DNA of 64,000 bases from Ardenticatenaceae bacterium (lineage in GTDB: Bacteria > Chloroflexota > Anaerolineae > Promineifilales > Promineifilaceae). Both the position numbers and the translations under genes were made by a program. The notes beneath the pieces were generated by a model that saw only the letters and a list, made by a program, of their open reading frames with translations, was not told where the DNA came from and ran no database searches. Every line of letters begins with the position of its first letter. Position 1 is the stretch's first letter. The stretch spans positions 124,001 through 188,000 of the forward strand of contig JACKBT010000001.1 of the NCBI GenBank assembly GCA_020634415.1, in the 5' to 3' direction. Positions 35,932-44,757 of this stretch are shown one piece after another.

Positions 35932-35960
35932 AGTATACACGAACAGGTGTTCGGTGTCAA
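35932..35960 (-). promoter_or_regulatory. lexA promoter with embedded SOS box
   Basis: Minus strand TTGACA (35960-35955), 17-bp spacer, TATACT (35937-35932). The spacer contains CGAACACCTGTTCG (35953-35940), an exact CGAAC-N4-GTTCG palindrome, so bound LexA would block polymerase. Confidence 0.92.
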
Positions 35961-35981
35961 GATAAACAAAAGGTTAGATTC

Positions 35982-37586
35982 ATGGAATTTGAAAAGTACA
36001 GTTTCCCCAGCCGCCGCTCAAATATAGTTGCCCGAAATGGCCTGGTAGCCACCAGCCAACCCCTGGCTGCTCAGGCCGGATTAGACATTCTCAAGGCGGG
36101 CGGTAACGCTGTTGATGCCGCCATCGCCACCGTCGCTACCCTTTGTGTGGTTGAACCAACTTCCACAGGCATTGGCGGTGATGCCTTCGCCCTCATTTGG
36201 ATGGCAAATGAACAAAAGTTGGTCGGAATAAACGCCAGCGGCCCCGCTCCAGCCGCCCTCACGGCCGATCTTCTCCGCCAACAGGAGCATACAACAATGC
36301 CAGCTCTCGGCCCCCACACCGTCACCGTGCCTGGAAGTTTGCGCGGCTGGCAGTTGGCCTTAGAACGCTATGGCACAATGAGTTTAGACAAACTGCTAGC
36401 CCGTCCCATCGCCTATGCCCGCGATGGCTACCCCGTTAGCCAATACATTGCGCGGGCCTGGGGCCGTTCCACCGAGAAAATGAGCCAACACCCTGACTCC
36501 AAACGTGTGTGGCTGCCCGGTGGACAGGCCCCTGGTGCGGCTGCCATCTTCCGCAACCCCGAATTTGCTCAGACGCTGCAAACCATTGCCGATGATGGCT
36601 ATGATGCTTTTTACGCTGGCGCAATCGGCCGTCAAATTGTGGACTGTGTTCAGGCGGCGGGGGGTGTCTTAACCCCAGACGATCTCATTAATTACCAGGC
36701 TGAATGGGTCGAACCCATCAGCACCGATTATCATGGTTATACCTTCCACGAAATTCCACCCAATGGGCAAGGATTGACGGCCCTGTTGGCGTTGAACATT
36801 GCCAGCGGGTTTGATTTGACCGCGCTGAGGTATGGCACGGCCGATTACTACCACACCCTTATGGAAGCCACCAAACTGGCTTTCGCCGATGCCCAAACCT
36901 ATATCGCCGATCCCCAACATGCCCCCGTGCCTCTGGCCGGTCTCTTGAGCCAGGCTTACACGCAGGCAAGGCAAGCTTTGGTCAACCCTCAGCAAGCTCA
37001 ACGGCCACAGCATGGGCAACCGCCACAGCACGGTGACACCGTGTATTTAACTGTTGCGGATGGGGAAGGCAATATGGTCAGTTGGATTCAAAGTCTTTAT
37101 ATGGGTTTCGGCAGTGGTCTCACTGCCGGCACAACGGGTGTCCAATTGCAGAATCGCGGGGCTAATTTTACCCTGGAAGCGGGACATTTTAATGAAGTTG
37201 CGCCGGGCAAACGGCCGTATCACACCATCATCCCCGGCTTTATTACCAAAGATGGACGGCCGTTCAGCAGCTTCGGTGTCATGGGCGGATTCATGCAGCC
37301 GCAAGGCCACCTCCAAGTCGGCATCAACCTGGTAGATTTTGGCATGGACCCCCAGGCCGCCCTTGATGCCCCTCGGTTCAACTGGCAGCACGGCCTCACC
37401 TTTATGCTCGAAAACAGCACCAGCCTCGATGTCCACCAAGAACTGCTCCGTCGTGGGCACGATCTCACCCCACGCGACCAACCCATGTACTTCGGCGGGG
37501 GTCAAGTCATCATCCGCGATCCCGACTCCGGTGTCCTAATTGGTGGCAGTGAACCGAGAAATGACGGAACGGCCGTTGGCTTCTAA
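35982..37586 (+). CDS. ggt: gamma-glutamyltransferase family protein
   Basis: 534 residues from MEFEKYSF (upstream in-frame ATG at 35859 lies within the lexA region and is rejected). Ntn-hydrolase that cleaves gamma-glutamyl bonds: VATSQPLAAQAGLDILKAGGNAVDAAIA and GIGGDAFALIW in the large subunit, autocleavage/nucleophile Thr353 in GDTVYLTVAD, and RPYHTIIPGF in the small subunit. No signal peptide is seen, so it may be cytoplasmic. Divergent from lexA. Confidence 0.92.
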   Translation: MEFEKYSFPSRRSNIVARNGLVATSQPLAAQAGLDILKAGGNAVDAAIATVATLCVVEPTSTGIGGDAFALIWMANEQKLVGINASGPAPAALTADLLRQQEHTTMPALGPHTVTVPGSLRGWQLALERYGTMSLDKLLARPIAYARDGYPVSQYIARAWGRSTEKMSQHPDSKRVWLPGGQAPGAAAIFRNPEFAQTLQTIADDGYDAFYAGAIGRQIVDCVQAAGGVLTPDDLINYQAEWVEPISTDYHGYTFHEIPPNGQGLTALLALNIASGFDLTALRYGTADYYHTLMEATKLAFADAQTYIADPQHAPVPLAGLLSQAYTQARQALVNPQQAQRPQHGQPPQHGDTVYLTVADGEGNMVSWIQSLYMGFGSGLTAGTTGVQLQNRGANFTLEAGHFNEVAPGKRPYHTIIPGFITKDGRPFSSFGVMGGFMQPQGHLQVGINLVDFGMDPQAALDAPRFNWQHGLTFMLENSTSLDVHQELLRRGHDLTPRDQPMYFGGGQVIIRDPDSGVLIGGSEPRNDGTAVGF

Positions 37587-37588
37587 CC

Positions 37589-37966
37589 ATGATCCACGCC
37601 CTACACCACGCCCAAATAACCATCCCCCCCAACGCCGAAAGCGAAGCACGAACCTTTTACTGCGACTTTCTCGGCTTACCCGAAATCGAAAAACCCGACT
37701 CACTCAAAACACGCGGCGGCTTTTGGCTGCAAGTCGGCAGCCTCTCCATCCACGTCGGCGTGGAAGATGGCTTCAACCGCTACAGCACCAAAGCCCACCT
37801 TGCCTACGAAGTCACCGACTTAGAATTCTGGCGAGCGCAGCTGACCCAAAAAAACATCAAAGCCGAGGATGGCCTTCCCATCCCCGGCTTTGTCCGTTTT
37901 GAATTCCGCGATCCCTTTGGCAACCGCGTCGAATTTATTCAGGCAATTGCGGCCCACCACCCCTAG
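37589..37966 (+). CDS. VOC-family (glyoxalase/bleomycin-resistance fold) protein
   Basis: 125 residues with the paired beta-alpha-beta-beta-beta modules: HALHHAQITIP (first metal His), EARTFYCDFLGLPE, HLAYEV, RFEFRDPFGNRVEFIQ (Glu). Substrate unknown. It starts right after the ggt stop and its 3' end overlaps the convergent SPFH gene by 32 bp. Confidence 0.9.
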   Translation: MIHALHHAQITIPPNAESEARTFYCDFLGLPEIEKPDSLKTRGGFWLQVGSLSIHVGVEDGFNRYSTKAHLAYEVTDLEFWRAQLTQKNIKAEDGLPIPGFVRFEFRDPFGNRVEFIQAIAAHHP

Positions 37967-38882
37967 AACCACCACCACCGCTGCCACTGCTCCCACCCGA
38001 CAAACCAGACTGCACACCATTCCCCTCGCGCACCTTCTTCACCAGCGAATCCATCAAATACACCAAAGACCCACTGTTCTCCACAATACGCAGCCGTTCC
38101 AATTCTGATAGCCGCTCCAAATGTTTATCATCAAACTTACTCACCACCGCATGGAGCCGCTCCAAAGCATCAATCGAAGTGGAAGTCTGCAACTTACGTT
38201 CATAATCCGCCTTCAATGCCTTTTCCACCTGTGTCGGCATGTGAATCGGCCCTAACTTCATGCTGCTGGCACTAATATCCTCCACCCCAAAAATCACACA
38301 CCGTTTCGAGACCTCAGCACGCACTTCCTCTTCCAATTTCTTCACAGCATCTTCTTGATACAACTCGTAAATGCTTTTCTGCTCCACAAAGTGACGCAGC
38401 ACGTGATTCACCCGCCCCCCCACAATATTGGTCGCATACTTAGGCAATGTCCTGGCCATCTTATAATGAATAGACGCAAGTGAATTACGGGGGTCCAAAC
38501 TAAACGAGACATTGTACTCAATCGTCAGAGGAATACCTTCCTTTGTACGTAAGGCTTCTGCTTTACCACTGGTACTTTGTGAACCCAAAGAAATCTTATC
38601 ACCTGCCTTCTGGCTAAAAGGATTAATCCAATATGCACCTTTTTTAGGTGATAAAAATTTGACAAAATCCCCTTCTTTTTTTGTAAACACAGTGCCTACT
38701 TCTAACTCACCCACCACAACCTCGGCAGCTTTGGTATAACGATAAATACCATATATCACCAAAGCAATTAACGTGATCCACAAAGGAATGGTCAACCAAA
38801 CAGGAAACGTTGTTGTTTCTTCAATTTGCAAACTATGACGCACGGCTATTTGGGGGAATAAATTGAGCCAAATCGAAAACAT
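37935..38882 (-). CDS. SPFH/band-7-like membrane protein
   Basis: 315 residues from ATG 38882 with GGAGG upstream. One membrane segment (WLTIPLWITLIALVIYGIY, about 30-48), a beta-rich segment, then a band-7-like stretch (GIPLTIEYNVSFSLDPRN, VNHVLRHFVEQKSIYELYQED, AEVSKRCVIFGVEDISASSMKLG) and a Gly/Ser-rich tail. Stomatin-type proteins scaffold membranes; the specific role is unknown. Confidence 0.75.
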   Translation of the reverse strand: MFSIWLNLFPQIAVRHSLQIEETTTFPVWLTIPLWITLIALVIYGIYRYTKAAEVVVGELEVGTVFTKKEGDFVKFLSPKKGAYWINPFSQKAGDKISLGSQSTSGKAEALRTKEGIPLTIEYNVSFSLDPRNSLASIHYKMARTLPKYATNIVGGRVNHVLRHFVEQKSIYELYQEDAVKKLEEEVRAEVSKRCVIFGVEDISASSMKLGPIHMPTQVEKALKADYERKLQTSTSIDALERLHAVVSKFDDKHLERLSELERLRIVENSGSLVYLMDSLVKKVREGNGVQSGLSGGSSGSGGGGSRGGGPQLPE

Positions 38883-39083
38883 CGTGACCTCCAGAAAACC
38901 TTTCAAATTTGAGAAAGGTTTTGATAGTTAGCTGCAAGGGCTGCTTAGCGAGTGACTTCTATCTTCGTAAAAAGAAGCTACGACCAACTACACGCTTCTC
39001 TAGTTGTGGGGGGCATTATACATAATATTTACTCATGTATCCATAGGGTAAATAGAACCAGTCCATTCTCATAAAAGCGTAAT

Positions 39084-39112
39084 TTGACAATTCATTCTTA
39101 GTAGATAAGAAT
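39084..39112 (+). promoter_or_regulatory. possible promoter upstream of the 39190 gene
   Basis: TTGACA (39084-39089), 17 bp, AAGAAT (39107-39112) within an A/T-rich 300-bp gap. The -10 is a weak match. Nothing else was recognised in 38883-39189. Confidence 0.4.
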
Positions 39113-39189
39113 TAAGTGATTAGATAAATATCTAATATTCGTATGGTATCATTGTTTCTATCAGCAGATTACCCTATTAAGAAATACTC

Positions 39190-40155
39190 ATGGCTTTTTA
39201 CACACCTTCTTTTACTGAACAAAACCAAACTTTTACGAACACTGTGGGGATGACGGCTTACTGGCCGCTTATGGCTCGTCTCCAGCATGAATTATACAGT
39301 TTATATGGCCCAGCCATCTGGCAAGTTGGTAATCAGACCAATCTGTCTGAAGCAACGGCCGAAATGCTGGAATTTGTGCTAGGCAACTTTGATGTCAGTG
39401 CCATCTCCGCCGATTTACTCTGGCAGCGAATGCCGTATATTGCGCCACAGCTATATGAACGCATGTTGTCTGGCCTTATTCGCGCCGATTTATTGGTGAT
39501 GAAAGAAGACGGCCGTTTCCAATTCACCGACCCCGCCCGCAAAATCGGCTGGCAAATCTTCAAAGCCAAACACCACCGCCTCGGCCAACTCCAATTCCTG
39601 CCCACCGAACAACTAGAAGAACTCGCCTACATCCTCCACCGCCTCGTTCACGCCAGCCAAGTCGCCGCCTACCCCATCATCAAACGCTGGCTCATGTCCC
39701 GCTGCACCTATCTCGCCGTCACCGCCCCACCTCTAGCCCAAATCGTAGAAAACCTGGCCAACCTCGATGCCTTCCGCGACGACTGCCACCTCGCCGCCTG
39801 GCAGCAGCATGGCGTAGATGCCCATACCTGGGAAGCCTTCACCTTGCTCTGGCAGCAAGGCAGCCTCACCCCCGGCGAAGTGGCCGAACAGCTTAACGTC
39901 CGCGGCTATCACCCCGCCGATTACCACATGGCCCTGCAAACCTTAACCGACCGTCAATGGGTCACACAGCAAGCGGACACTTACCAATTAACCCCACAAG
40001 GGCGGCACATTCGCAATGAGGTAGAACAGCTAACCAATGACACCTTTTACGCCCCCTGGGCCTGCCTGCGTGGAAATGAGTTGGCAAAACTATACAAATT
40101 GCTCACCAACCTGAAAACGGCCGTTACCCCCAACCAACCCACAATACTCGCATAA
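39190..40155 (+). CDS. SCO6745/SalK-like helix-rich protein (single copy)
   Basis: 321 residues. The C-terminal half has a pattern known from SCO6745-family proteins: LDAFRDDCHLAAW, a middle RGY...YHMALQTLTDRQWV, then LTPQGRHIRNEVEQLTNDTFYAPW. The same block occurs twice in the protein at 40879. The fold is probably winged-helix-like; no catalytic residues are evident. First gene of an accessory plus-strand run to 46.5 kb. Confidence 0.65.
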   Translation: MAFYTPSFTEQNQTFTNTVGMTAYWPLMARLQHELYSLYGPAIWQVGNQTNLSEATAEMLEFVLGNFDVSAISADLLWQRMPYIAPQLYERMLSGLIRADLLVMKEDGRFQFTDPARKIGWQIFKAKHHRLGQLQFLPTEQLEELAYILHRLVHASQVAAYPIIKRWLMSRCTYLAVTAPPLAQIVENLANLDAFRDDCHLAAWQQHGVDAHTWEAFTLLWQQGSLTPGEVAEQLNVRGYHPADYHMALQTLTDRQWVTQQADTYQLTPQGRHIRNEVEQLTNDTFYAPWACLRGNELAKLYKLLTNLKTAVTPNQPTILA

Positions 40156-40200
40156 CACCCCATCATTCATCCCTTCTAATCCATAATTCCCGGAGAAACC

Positions 40201-40830
40201 ATGAGCAAAATCGAACTAAGAACCCGCCAAGTTGGCCCCTGGGGCATGAACACCTACGCCCTCATCTGCCCCACCACCCAGCAAAGCGTCCTCTTCGACC
40301 CCGGTGCCGACCCCGACACCCTCGAACAAATGTTAGCCGGCAGCACCCCCATCGCCATCCTCCTCACCCACACCCACATTGACCACGTAGAAGCCCTCGA
40401 CGAGATGCGCCAGCGGCTGCAAGTACCCGTCTACGCCAACGACGGCTCACCCCAACCCGGCGGCGAAACCGTAGCCGCCGACCATTGGCTGCGTGATGGC
40501 GACACCTTCCAGCTTGGCGCACACACCCTGCACGTCCATTACGCCCCCGGCCACATCGGCAACCAAATCTGCTTCACCATCGAAGGCGACAACAACATCA
40601 TCGTCGGCGACACCATTTTCGATGGCGGCCCCGGCCGCACCTGGACACCCGAACTTTTCCAAACAACCCTAAACACCCTCCGCAGCGTCGTCCTCCCCTG
40701 GCCCGACGAGGCCATCTGCCACCCAGGGCACGGCCCCTCCTTCCGCCTCGGCGACCGCCGCGCCCAAATCGAAGCCTTCATCAACAAAGATCACGGCAAT
40801 TTCCACGGTGACGCCACCTGGGAGATGTAG
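40201..40830 (+). CDS. metallo-beta-lactamase-fold hydrolase (glyoxalase II-like)
   Basis: 209 residues. The metal motif THTHIDHVEAL (HxHxDH), a second His in HVHYAPGHIGNQ, Asp in VGDTIFDGGPGRT and final His in CHPGHGPS fit the di-zinc site of the YcbL/glyoxalase-II group. GGAG lies before the ATG. Substrate unknown, probably a thioester. Confidence 0.9.
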   Translation: MSKIELRTRQVGPWGMNTYALICPTTQQSVLFDPGADPDTLEQMLAGSTPIAILLTHTHIDHVEALDEMRQRLQVPVYANDGSPQPGGETVAADHWLRDGDTFQLGAHTLHVHYAPGHIGNQICFTIEGDNNIIVGDTIFDGGPGRTWTPELFQTTLNTLRSVVLPWPDEAICHPGHGPSFRLGDRRAQIEAFINKDHGNFHGDATWEM

Positions 40831-40831
40831 C

Positions 40832-40873
40832 CTAAAACGTAAAGCGTAAGTCCCATTACGTTTTACGTTTTTT
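40832..40873. repeat. ACGTAAA-word hairpin
   Basis: aaaacgtaaagcgtaa and ttacgttttacgtttttt form an inverted repeat followed by a T-run on the plus strand, so it may also terminate the MBL gene. Confidence 0.65.
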
Positions 40874-40878
40874 ACACC

Positions 40879-42699
40879 ATGCCCAACCACGACTGGTTCC
40901 TCACCCTCAGCGAAGAAATTGGTCATGCCCTAAACGCCCTCTATCTACCCAGTCTGCAAACCTACATTGAGGCGCAAGGGCTGGAAGGGATGGACTTGTG
41001 GATCGCCCAATCGGCTCTATCGGCCGAACCAGAGCCAATGACGGCCGTTATCATCCACGAACGCGCCCCCTACATGAACGAATCCCTGGTGCAAGAACGC
41101 CTGGCCCAATCAGCCGCACGGGGCGTATTAACGGCCGTTGGACCAACAGGAGCTAACGCCCACGCCTACACTCTCACCCCCAAAGGCCGCCACTTCGCCC
41201 AAACCGTCCCCACTATCGTCCACCGCGCCTTCCAAACCATCAACTGCCACATCCCCCCCGAAACCACCCGCCTCGTAGACCTCCTGCAAAACCTCGTCAC
41301 CGCCAGCCTGGAAGCCCCCGAACCAACCCCCAAAGCCGCCCTGCACCGCAGCCGCTTCTACGAACCCGGCCCCCAGGCCCATATTCTCGAACGCCTGCGC
41401 CGTGCCCTCAACGACCTCACCGCCTTCCGCGATGATGCACACCTAGCAAGTTGGCATCTGTATGAGATTAGCGGCATTGCCTGGGAAGCATTCAGCCATA
41501 TAGACGGCCGTTTCACCTACGGTCACCCCATCACCACCACCGCCGAACTCGTCCAAAAACTCACCTATCGCGGCTGCGACGAAGCCGCCTACCAACGAGC
41601 TTTGGCCCACATCATCACTCGTGGTTGGCTCACCGAAGCCGACGGCACATACCACCTCACCGACAAAGGCACACACATCCGCCAAACGGCCGAAAACGAA
41701 ACCAACCGCCTCTTCTACACCCCCTGGACATTGGATGACGCTCAACTCGCCGAACTCAAAGGTCTCATGGAAATAGTCAATCAGGCCCTCCAGCCGCCCC
41801 CCCTCACCACCCTCTGGCAGCTCATTGACAATCTGCGCACCGCCATCAGCCGCCCCTACCTGCCCAGCCTCCAAAACGCCATCCGCGCTGCCCATCTCCC
41901 CCCACTCGGCCTCTTCCTCCTCATGCAAGGCCAGGTCATCGCCCCCCAGCTCCTCACCGTCACCCACATCCACCCCATCATCCCCTACTCCGCCCATGCA
42001 GCCATTCAGGCTCGGCTAGATGCCCTCATTCAGGCCAATTTGCTCACATCAGACTACCACCTCACACCCCAAGGCCACACAACCATCACCAACCTCACCC
42101 AACTCGTCCGGCAAGAAGTCAGCCACATCCCCGCCCCCACCGATCTCATCCAACAAACGGCCGTTCACCTCACCCCACTCCTCCAAAACAGCCTCACCGC
42201 CACTGAACCAGCCCACAAACCCGCCCTCAGCCACGCCCACTTCCACGCCGCCACCCCCACCGACACCCCCCTCTTCCAACTCCACCGCACCATCGCCCAA
42301 CTCGCCGCCTTCCGCGACGATGCCCACGTCGCCGCCTGGAGCAGTCTAGCGATCTGCGGCTGCCAGTGGGAAGCCTTCAGCCACATCATCGGCCGCAACA
42401 TTTGGGGCGAACCCATCACCACCGCCGCCCAAGCAGCCACCAAATTCGCCTTTCGGGGCTACGATGCCACCACCTACACCACCGCCCTACAAGATTGTGT
42501 GCAGCGTGGCTGGCTGGTGGTAGATGAAAACGGCCGTTACACCCCCACCCCCGCCGGACAAACCCTCTGGCAAAAAACCGAAACCCACACCGACGAACTG
42601 TTCTACCAACCCTGGCACGCCCTCACCGTCCCCGCACGGTTCGAGCTGCATCATTTATTAACCCAACTAAACCAGAGAATTATGAATCAAGAGGGATGA
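40879..42699 (+). CDS. duplicated SCO6745/SalK-like protein
   Basis: 606 residues made of two about 300-residue copies of the module in the 39190 protein. Each has an N-terminal YLPSLQ helix region, then FRDDAHLASW / FRDDAHVAAW, WEAFSHI-GR, a RGC/RGY helix, an RGWL turn, and LTDKGTHIRQTAENETNRLFYTPW / PTPAGQTLWQKTETHTDELFYQPW. An internal fusion of a domain that occurs singly nearby, separated only by the MBL gene. Function unknown. Confidence 0.68.
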   Translation: MPNHDWFLTLSEEIGHALNALYLPSLQTYIEAQGLEGMDLWIAQSALSAEPEPMTAVIIHERAPYMNESLVQERLAQSAARGVLTAVGPTGANAHAYTLTPKGRHFAQTVPTIVHRAFQTINCHIPPETTRLVDLLQNLVTASLEAPEPTPKAALHRSRFYEPGPQAHILERLRRALNDLTAFRDDAHLASWHLYEISGIAWEAFSHIDGRFTYGHPITTTAELVQKLTYRGCDEAAYQRALAHIITRGWLTEADGTYHLTDKGTHIRQTAENETNRLFYTPWTLDDAQLAELKGLMEIVNQALQPPPLTTLWQLIDNLRTAISRPYLPSLQNAIRAAHLPPLGLFLLMQGQVIAPQLLTVTHIHPIIPYSAHAAIQARLDALIQANLLTSDYHLTPQGHTTITNLTQLVRQEVSHIPAPTDLIQQTAVHLTPLLQNSLTATEPAHKPALSHAHFHAATPTDTPLFQLHRTIAQLAAFRDDAHVAAWSSLAICGCQWEAFSHIIGRNIWGEPITTAAQAATKFAFRGYDATTYTTALQDCVQRGWLVVDENGRYTPTPAGQTLWQKTETHTDELFYQPWHALTVPARFELHHLLTQLNQRIMNQEG

Positions 42700-42746
42700 A
42701 TTATGAAGAGACAGTTATTCATAATTCCTAATTCTTAATTCATACC
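42679..42746. repeat. GAATTATGA-word hairpin
   Basis: gagaattatgaatcaa...gatgaattatgaa faces ttcataattcctaattcttaattcat. Overlaps the 3' end of the duplicated SCO6745-like gene. Confidence 0.6.
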
Positions 42747-42763
42747 CAAGGAGTTTCCCAACC

Positions 42764-43330
42764 ATGCTAGACTTCACCCCAGTACGTAACAAAGAAATAA
42801 CGATGGCCGACCTAACGGCCGATCTCACCCCCGCCGACCTGCGTACCCATACCAACGAGATGGTAGACACCATCCTCACCATGATCCAGGACTGTACCGA
42901 TGCGCACGTCACCTTCATCCCCCACGACCCCGACGCCAACGACACCTACGCCGACAGCGAAGCCGACATCAACCTCGCCTGGACACTCGGCCACGTCATC
43001 GTCCACCTCAACGCCTCCTGCGAAGAATCAGCCGCCCTCGCCGCCGAACTCGCCCGCGGCGTCCCCTACGAAAGCCGCCGCTCCCGCAGCGAAATCCCCT
43101 GGGAAAGCGTCACCACCATCGAACAGTGCCGCCGCTACCTCGAACAAAGCCGCCGCATCTGCCTCGCCAGCCTCGACATGTGGCCCGACGAACCCTACCT
43201 CGACAACACCTTCCCCGCCCGCGATGGCACACCCTACAACGCCCTCGTCCGCTACGTCTTCGGCCTCTCCCACGCCGACAGCCACCTCGGTCAAATCGCC
43301 AACATCATCGAGCAAGCAAAGAGTAATTAA
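42764..43330 (+). CDS. DinB-family four-helix protein
   Basis: 188 residues. Helices with the DinB pattern: LRTHTNEMVDTILTMIQDC, AWTLGHVIVHLNASCEESAALAAEL, and FGLSHADSHLGQIANII with the H-x-x-x-H pair typical of the metal site. AAGGAG lies 10 nt before the ATG; a second ATG (42803) is possible. Members include thiol transferases and uncharacterised stress proteins. Confidence 0.82.
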   Translation: MLDFTPVRNKEITMADLTADLTPADLRTHTNEMVDTILTMIQDCTDAHVTFIPHDPDANDTYADSEADINLAWTLGHVIVHLNASCEESAALAAELARGVPYESRRSRSEIPWESVTTIEQCRRYLEQSRRICLASLDMWPDEPYLDNTFPARDGTPYNALVRYVFGLSHADSHLGQIANIIEQAKSN

Positions 43331-43379
43331 GTAATTGGGTAATTGGGTAATTATTCCAATTACTTAATTACCCAATTAC
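43323..43379. repeat. GTAATTGG iterated-word hairpin
   Basis: gtaattgg repeats on the left face aattacccaattac on the right. It begins inside the dinB-like stop region. Confidence 0.8.
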
Positions 43380-43384
43380 CACCT

Positions 43385-44719
43385 ATGAACACTCCCTCCT
43401 CCTTAAGCGGAATGCGCGGCTTCACCCTCATCTGGTTCGGGCAATTCATCTCCATGCTCGGCTCCGGCATGACCGGCTTCGCCATCTCCTTCTGGCTCTT
43501 CGCCGAAACCGGCCAGGCCGCCACCCTCACCTGGGCCATCTTCTTCTTCATGGCCCCCAGCGTCCTCCTCAGCCCCCTCGCCGGTGCCCTCGTAGACCGC
43601 ACCAGCCGCAAAAACATCATGATCCTCAGCGATCTTGCCGCGGGCCTCGTCACCATCGCCCTACTCATCCTCTTCGCCACCGACAGCATTCACATCTGGC
43701 ATCTCTATCTCGGCAACTTCATCTCCGGTGCCTTCAACTCCTTCCAATTTCCCGCCTACTCCGCCGCCGTCACCCTCATGTTACCCAAAGAACAATACGG
43801 CCGTGCCAGCGGCATGATCGGTCTGGCCGGTTCCGCCTCCAACATCATGGCCCCCGCCTTTGCAGGTGCCATGCTGGGCTGGGTAGGCATTGAAGGCATT
43901 ATGCTGGTGGATGTGGTAACGTTCGTAGTCGCCATTGCCACTCTGTTTGTGGTACATATTCCCCAACCCCAAGCAAAGGAAGACGGCCGTTCCACACCCC
44001 CCAACTCCCTCTGGCAAGACTCCCTCTTCGGCTTCCGCTACATCTGGGCACGGCCCAGCTTACTAGGAATGCAGCTCATCTTCTTCGCCACCAACCTCCT
44101 GGCCATGGTCGGCATCGTCCTCATGGTTCCCATGATCCTGGCCCGCACCCAAAACAACGAAATCACCCTCGCCAGTGTCCAATCCATCAGCGCCATCGGC
44201 GGCGTCATTGGCGGCCTGCTGATGAGCACCTGGGGCGGGCCAAAACACAAAGTACACGGCGTTCTCATCGGCATGATACTCACCGGCCTCCTGGGGCAAG
44301 CCCTCATGGGCATAGGGCAAGGTCTTTTCATCTGGGCCACAGCCGCCTTCGCCAGCCAACTCATCATCCCCATCCTCAACGGCTCCAACCAGGCCATCTG
44401 GCAGACCAAAGTCCCCCCCGAAATCCAAGGCCGCGTCTTCTCCGTGCGCCGCCTCATCGCCCAAATCACCGCCCCCCTCGCCACCGCCATCACCGGCCCC
44501 CTCGCCGACAAGATATTTGAACCAGCTATGGCCGTCGGCACACCCCTGGCCCAATCACTCCATTGGCTCATCCCCTCCGGCCCCGGCGCAGGCATGGCCC
44601 TGCTCATGGTCATCAGCGGCATATTAGCTGCTGGCGTTGGCGCGATGGGCTACGCTGTAACGGCCGTTCGCCACATCGAAACCCTCATCCCCGACCACGA
44701 CACCGACATAATTGCGTAA
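43385..44719 (+). CDS. MFS transporter
   Basis: 444 residues, twelve predicted membrane segments. Starts MNTPSSLSGMRGFTLIWFGQFISMLG; motif A-like LAGALVDRTSRKNIMILSD. Resembles MFS_3 drug or macrolide-type exporters. Likely an efflux pump of the accessory run; substrate unknown. Confidence 0.88.
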   Translation: MNTPSSLSGMRGFTLIWFGQFISMLGSGMTGFAISFWLFAETGQAATLTWAIFFFMAPSVLLSPLAGALVDRTSRKNIMILSDLAAGLVTIALLILFATDSIHIWHLYLGNFISGAFNSFQFPAYSAAVTLMLPKEQYGRASGMIGLAGSASNIMAPAFAGAMLGWVGIEGIMLVDVVTFVVAIATLFVVHIPQPQAKEDGRSTPPNSLWQDSLFGFRYIWARPSLLGMQLIFFATNLLAMVGIVLMVPMILARTQNNEITLASVQSISAIGGVIGGLLMSTWGGPKHKVHGVLIGMILTGLLGQALMGIGQGLFIWATAAFASQLIIPILNGSNQAIWQTKVPPEIQGRVFSVRRLIAQITAPLATAITGPLADKIFEPAMAVGTPLAQSLHWLIPSGPGAGMALLMVISGILAAGVGAMGYAVTAVRHIETLIPDHDTDIIA

Positions 44720-44733
44720 TTGCGTAATTATGG
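44706..44733. repeat. GCGTAATT tandem words
   Basis: ataattgcgtaattgcgtaattat between the MFS and ArsR genes; an 8-bp word repeated, weakly palindromic. Confidence 0.5.
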
Positions 44734-44757
44734 GATGAACTTGGAGACACAACTATC

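Noticed and set aside
35859..35981. Upstream ATG for ggt
   Set aside because: It would start within the lexA gene/promoter region and adds sequence unlike GGT; the Met at 35982 fits the family start.
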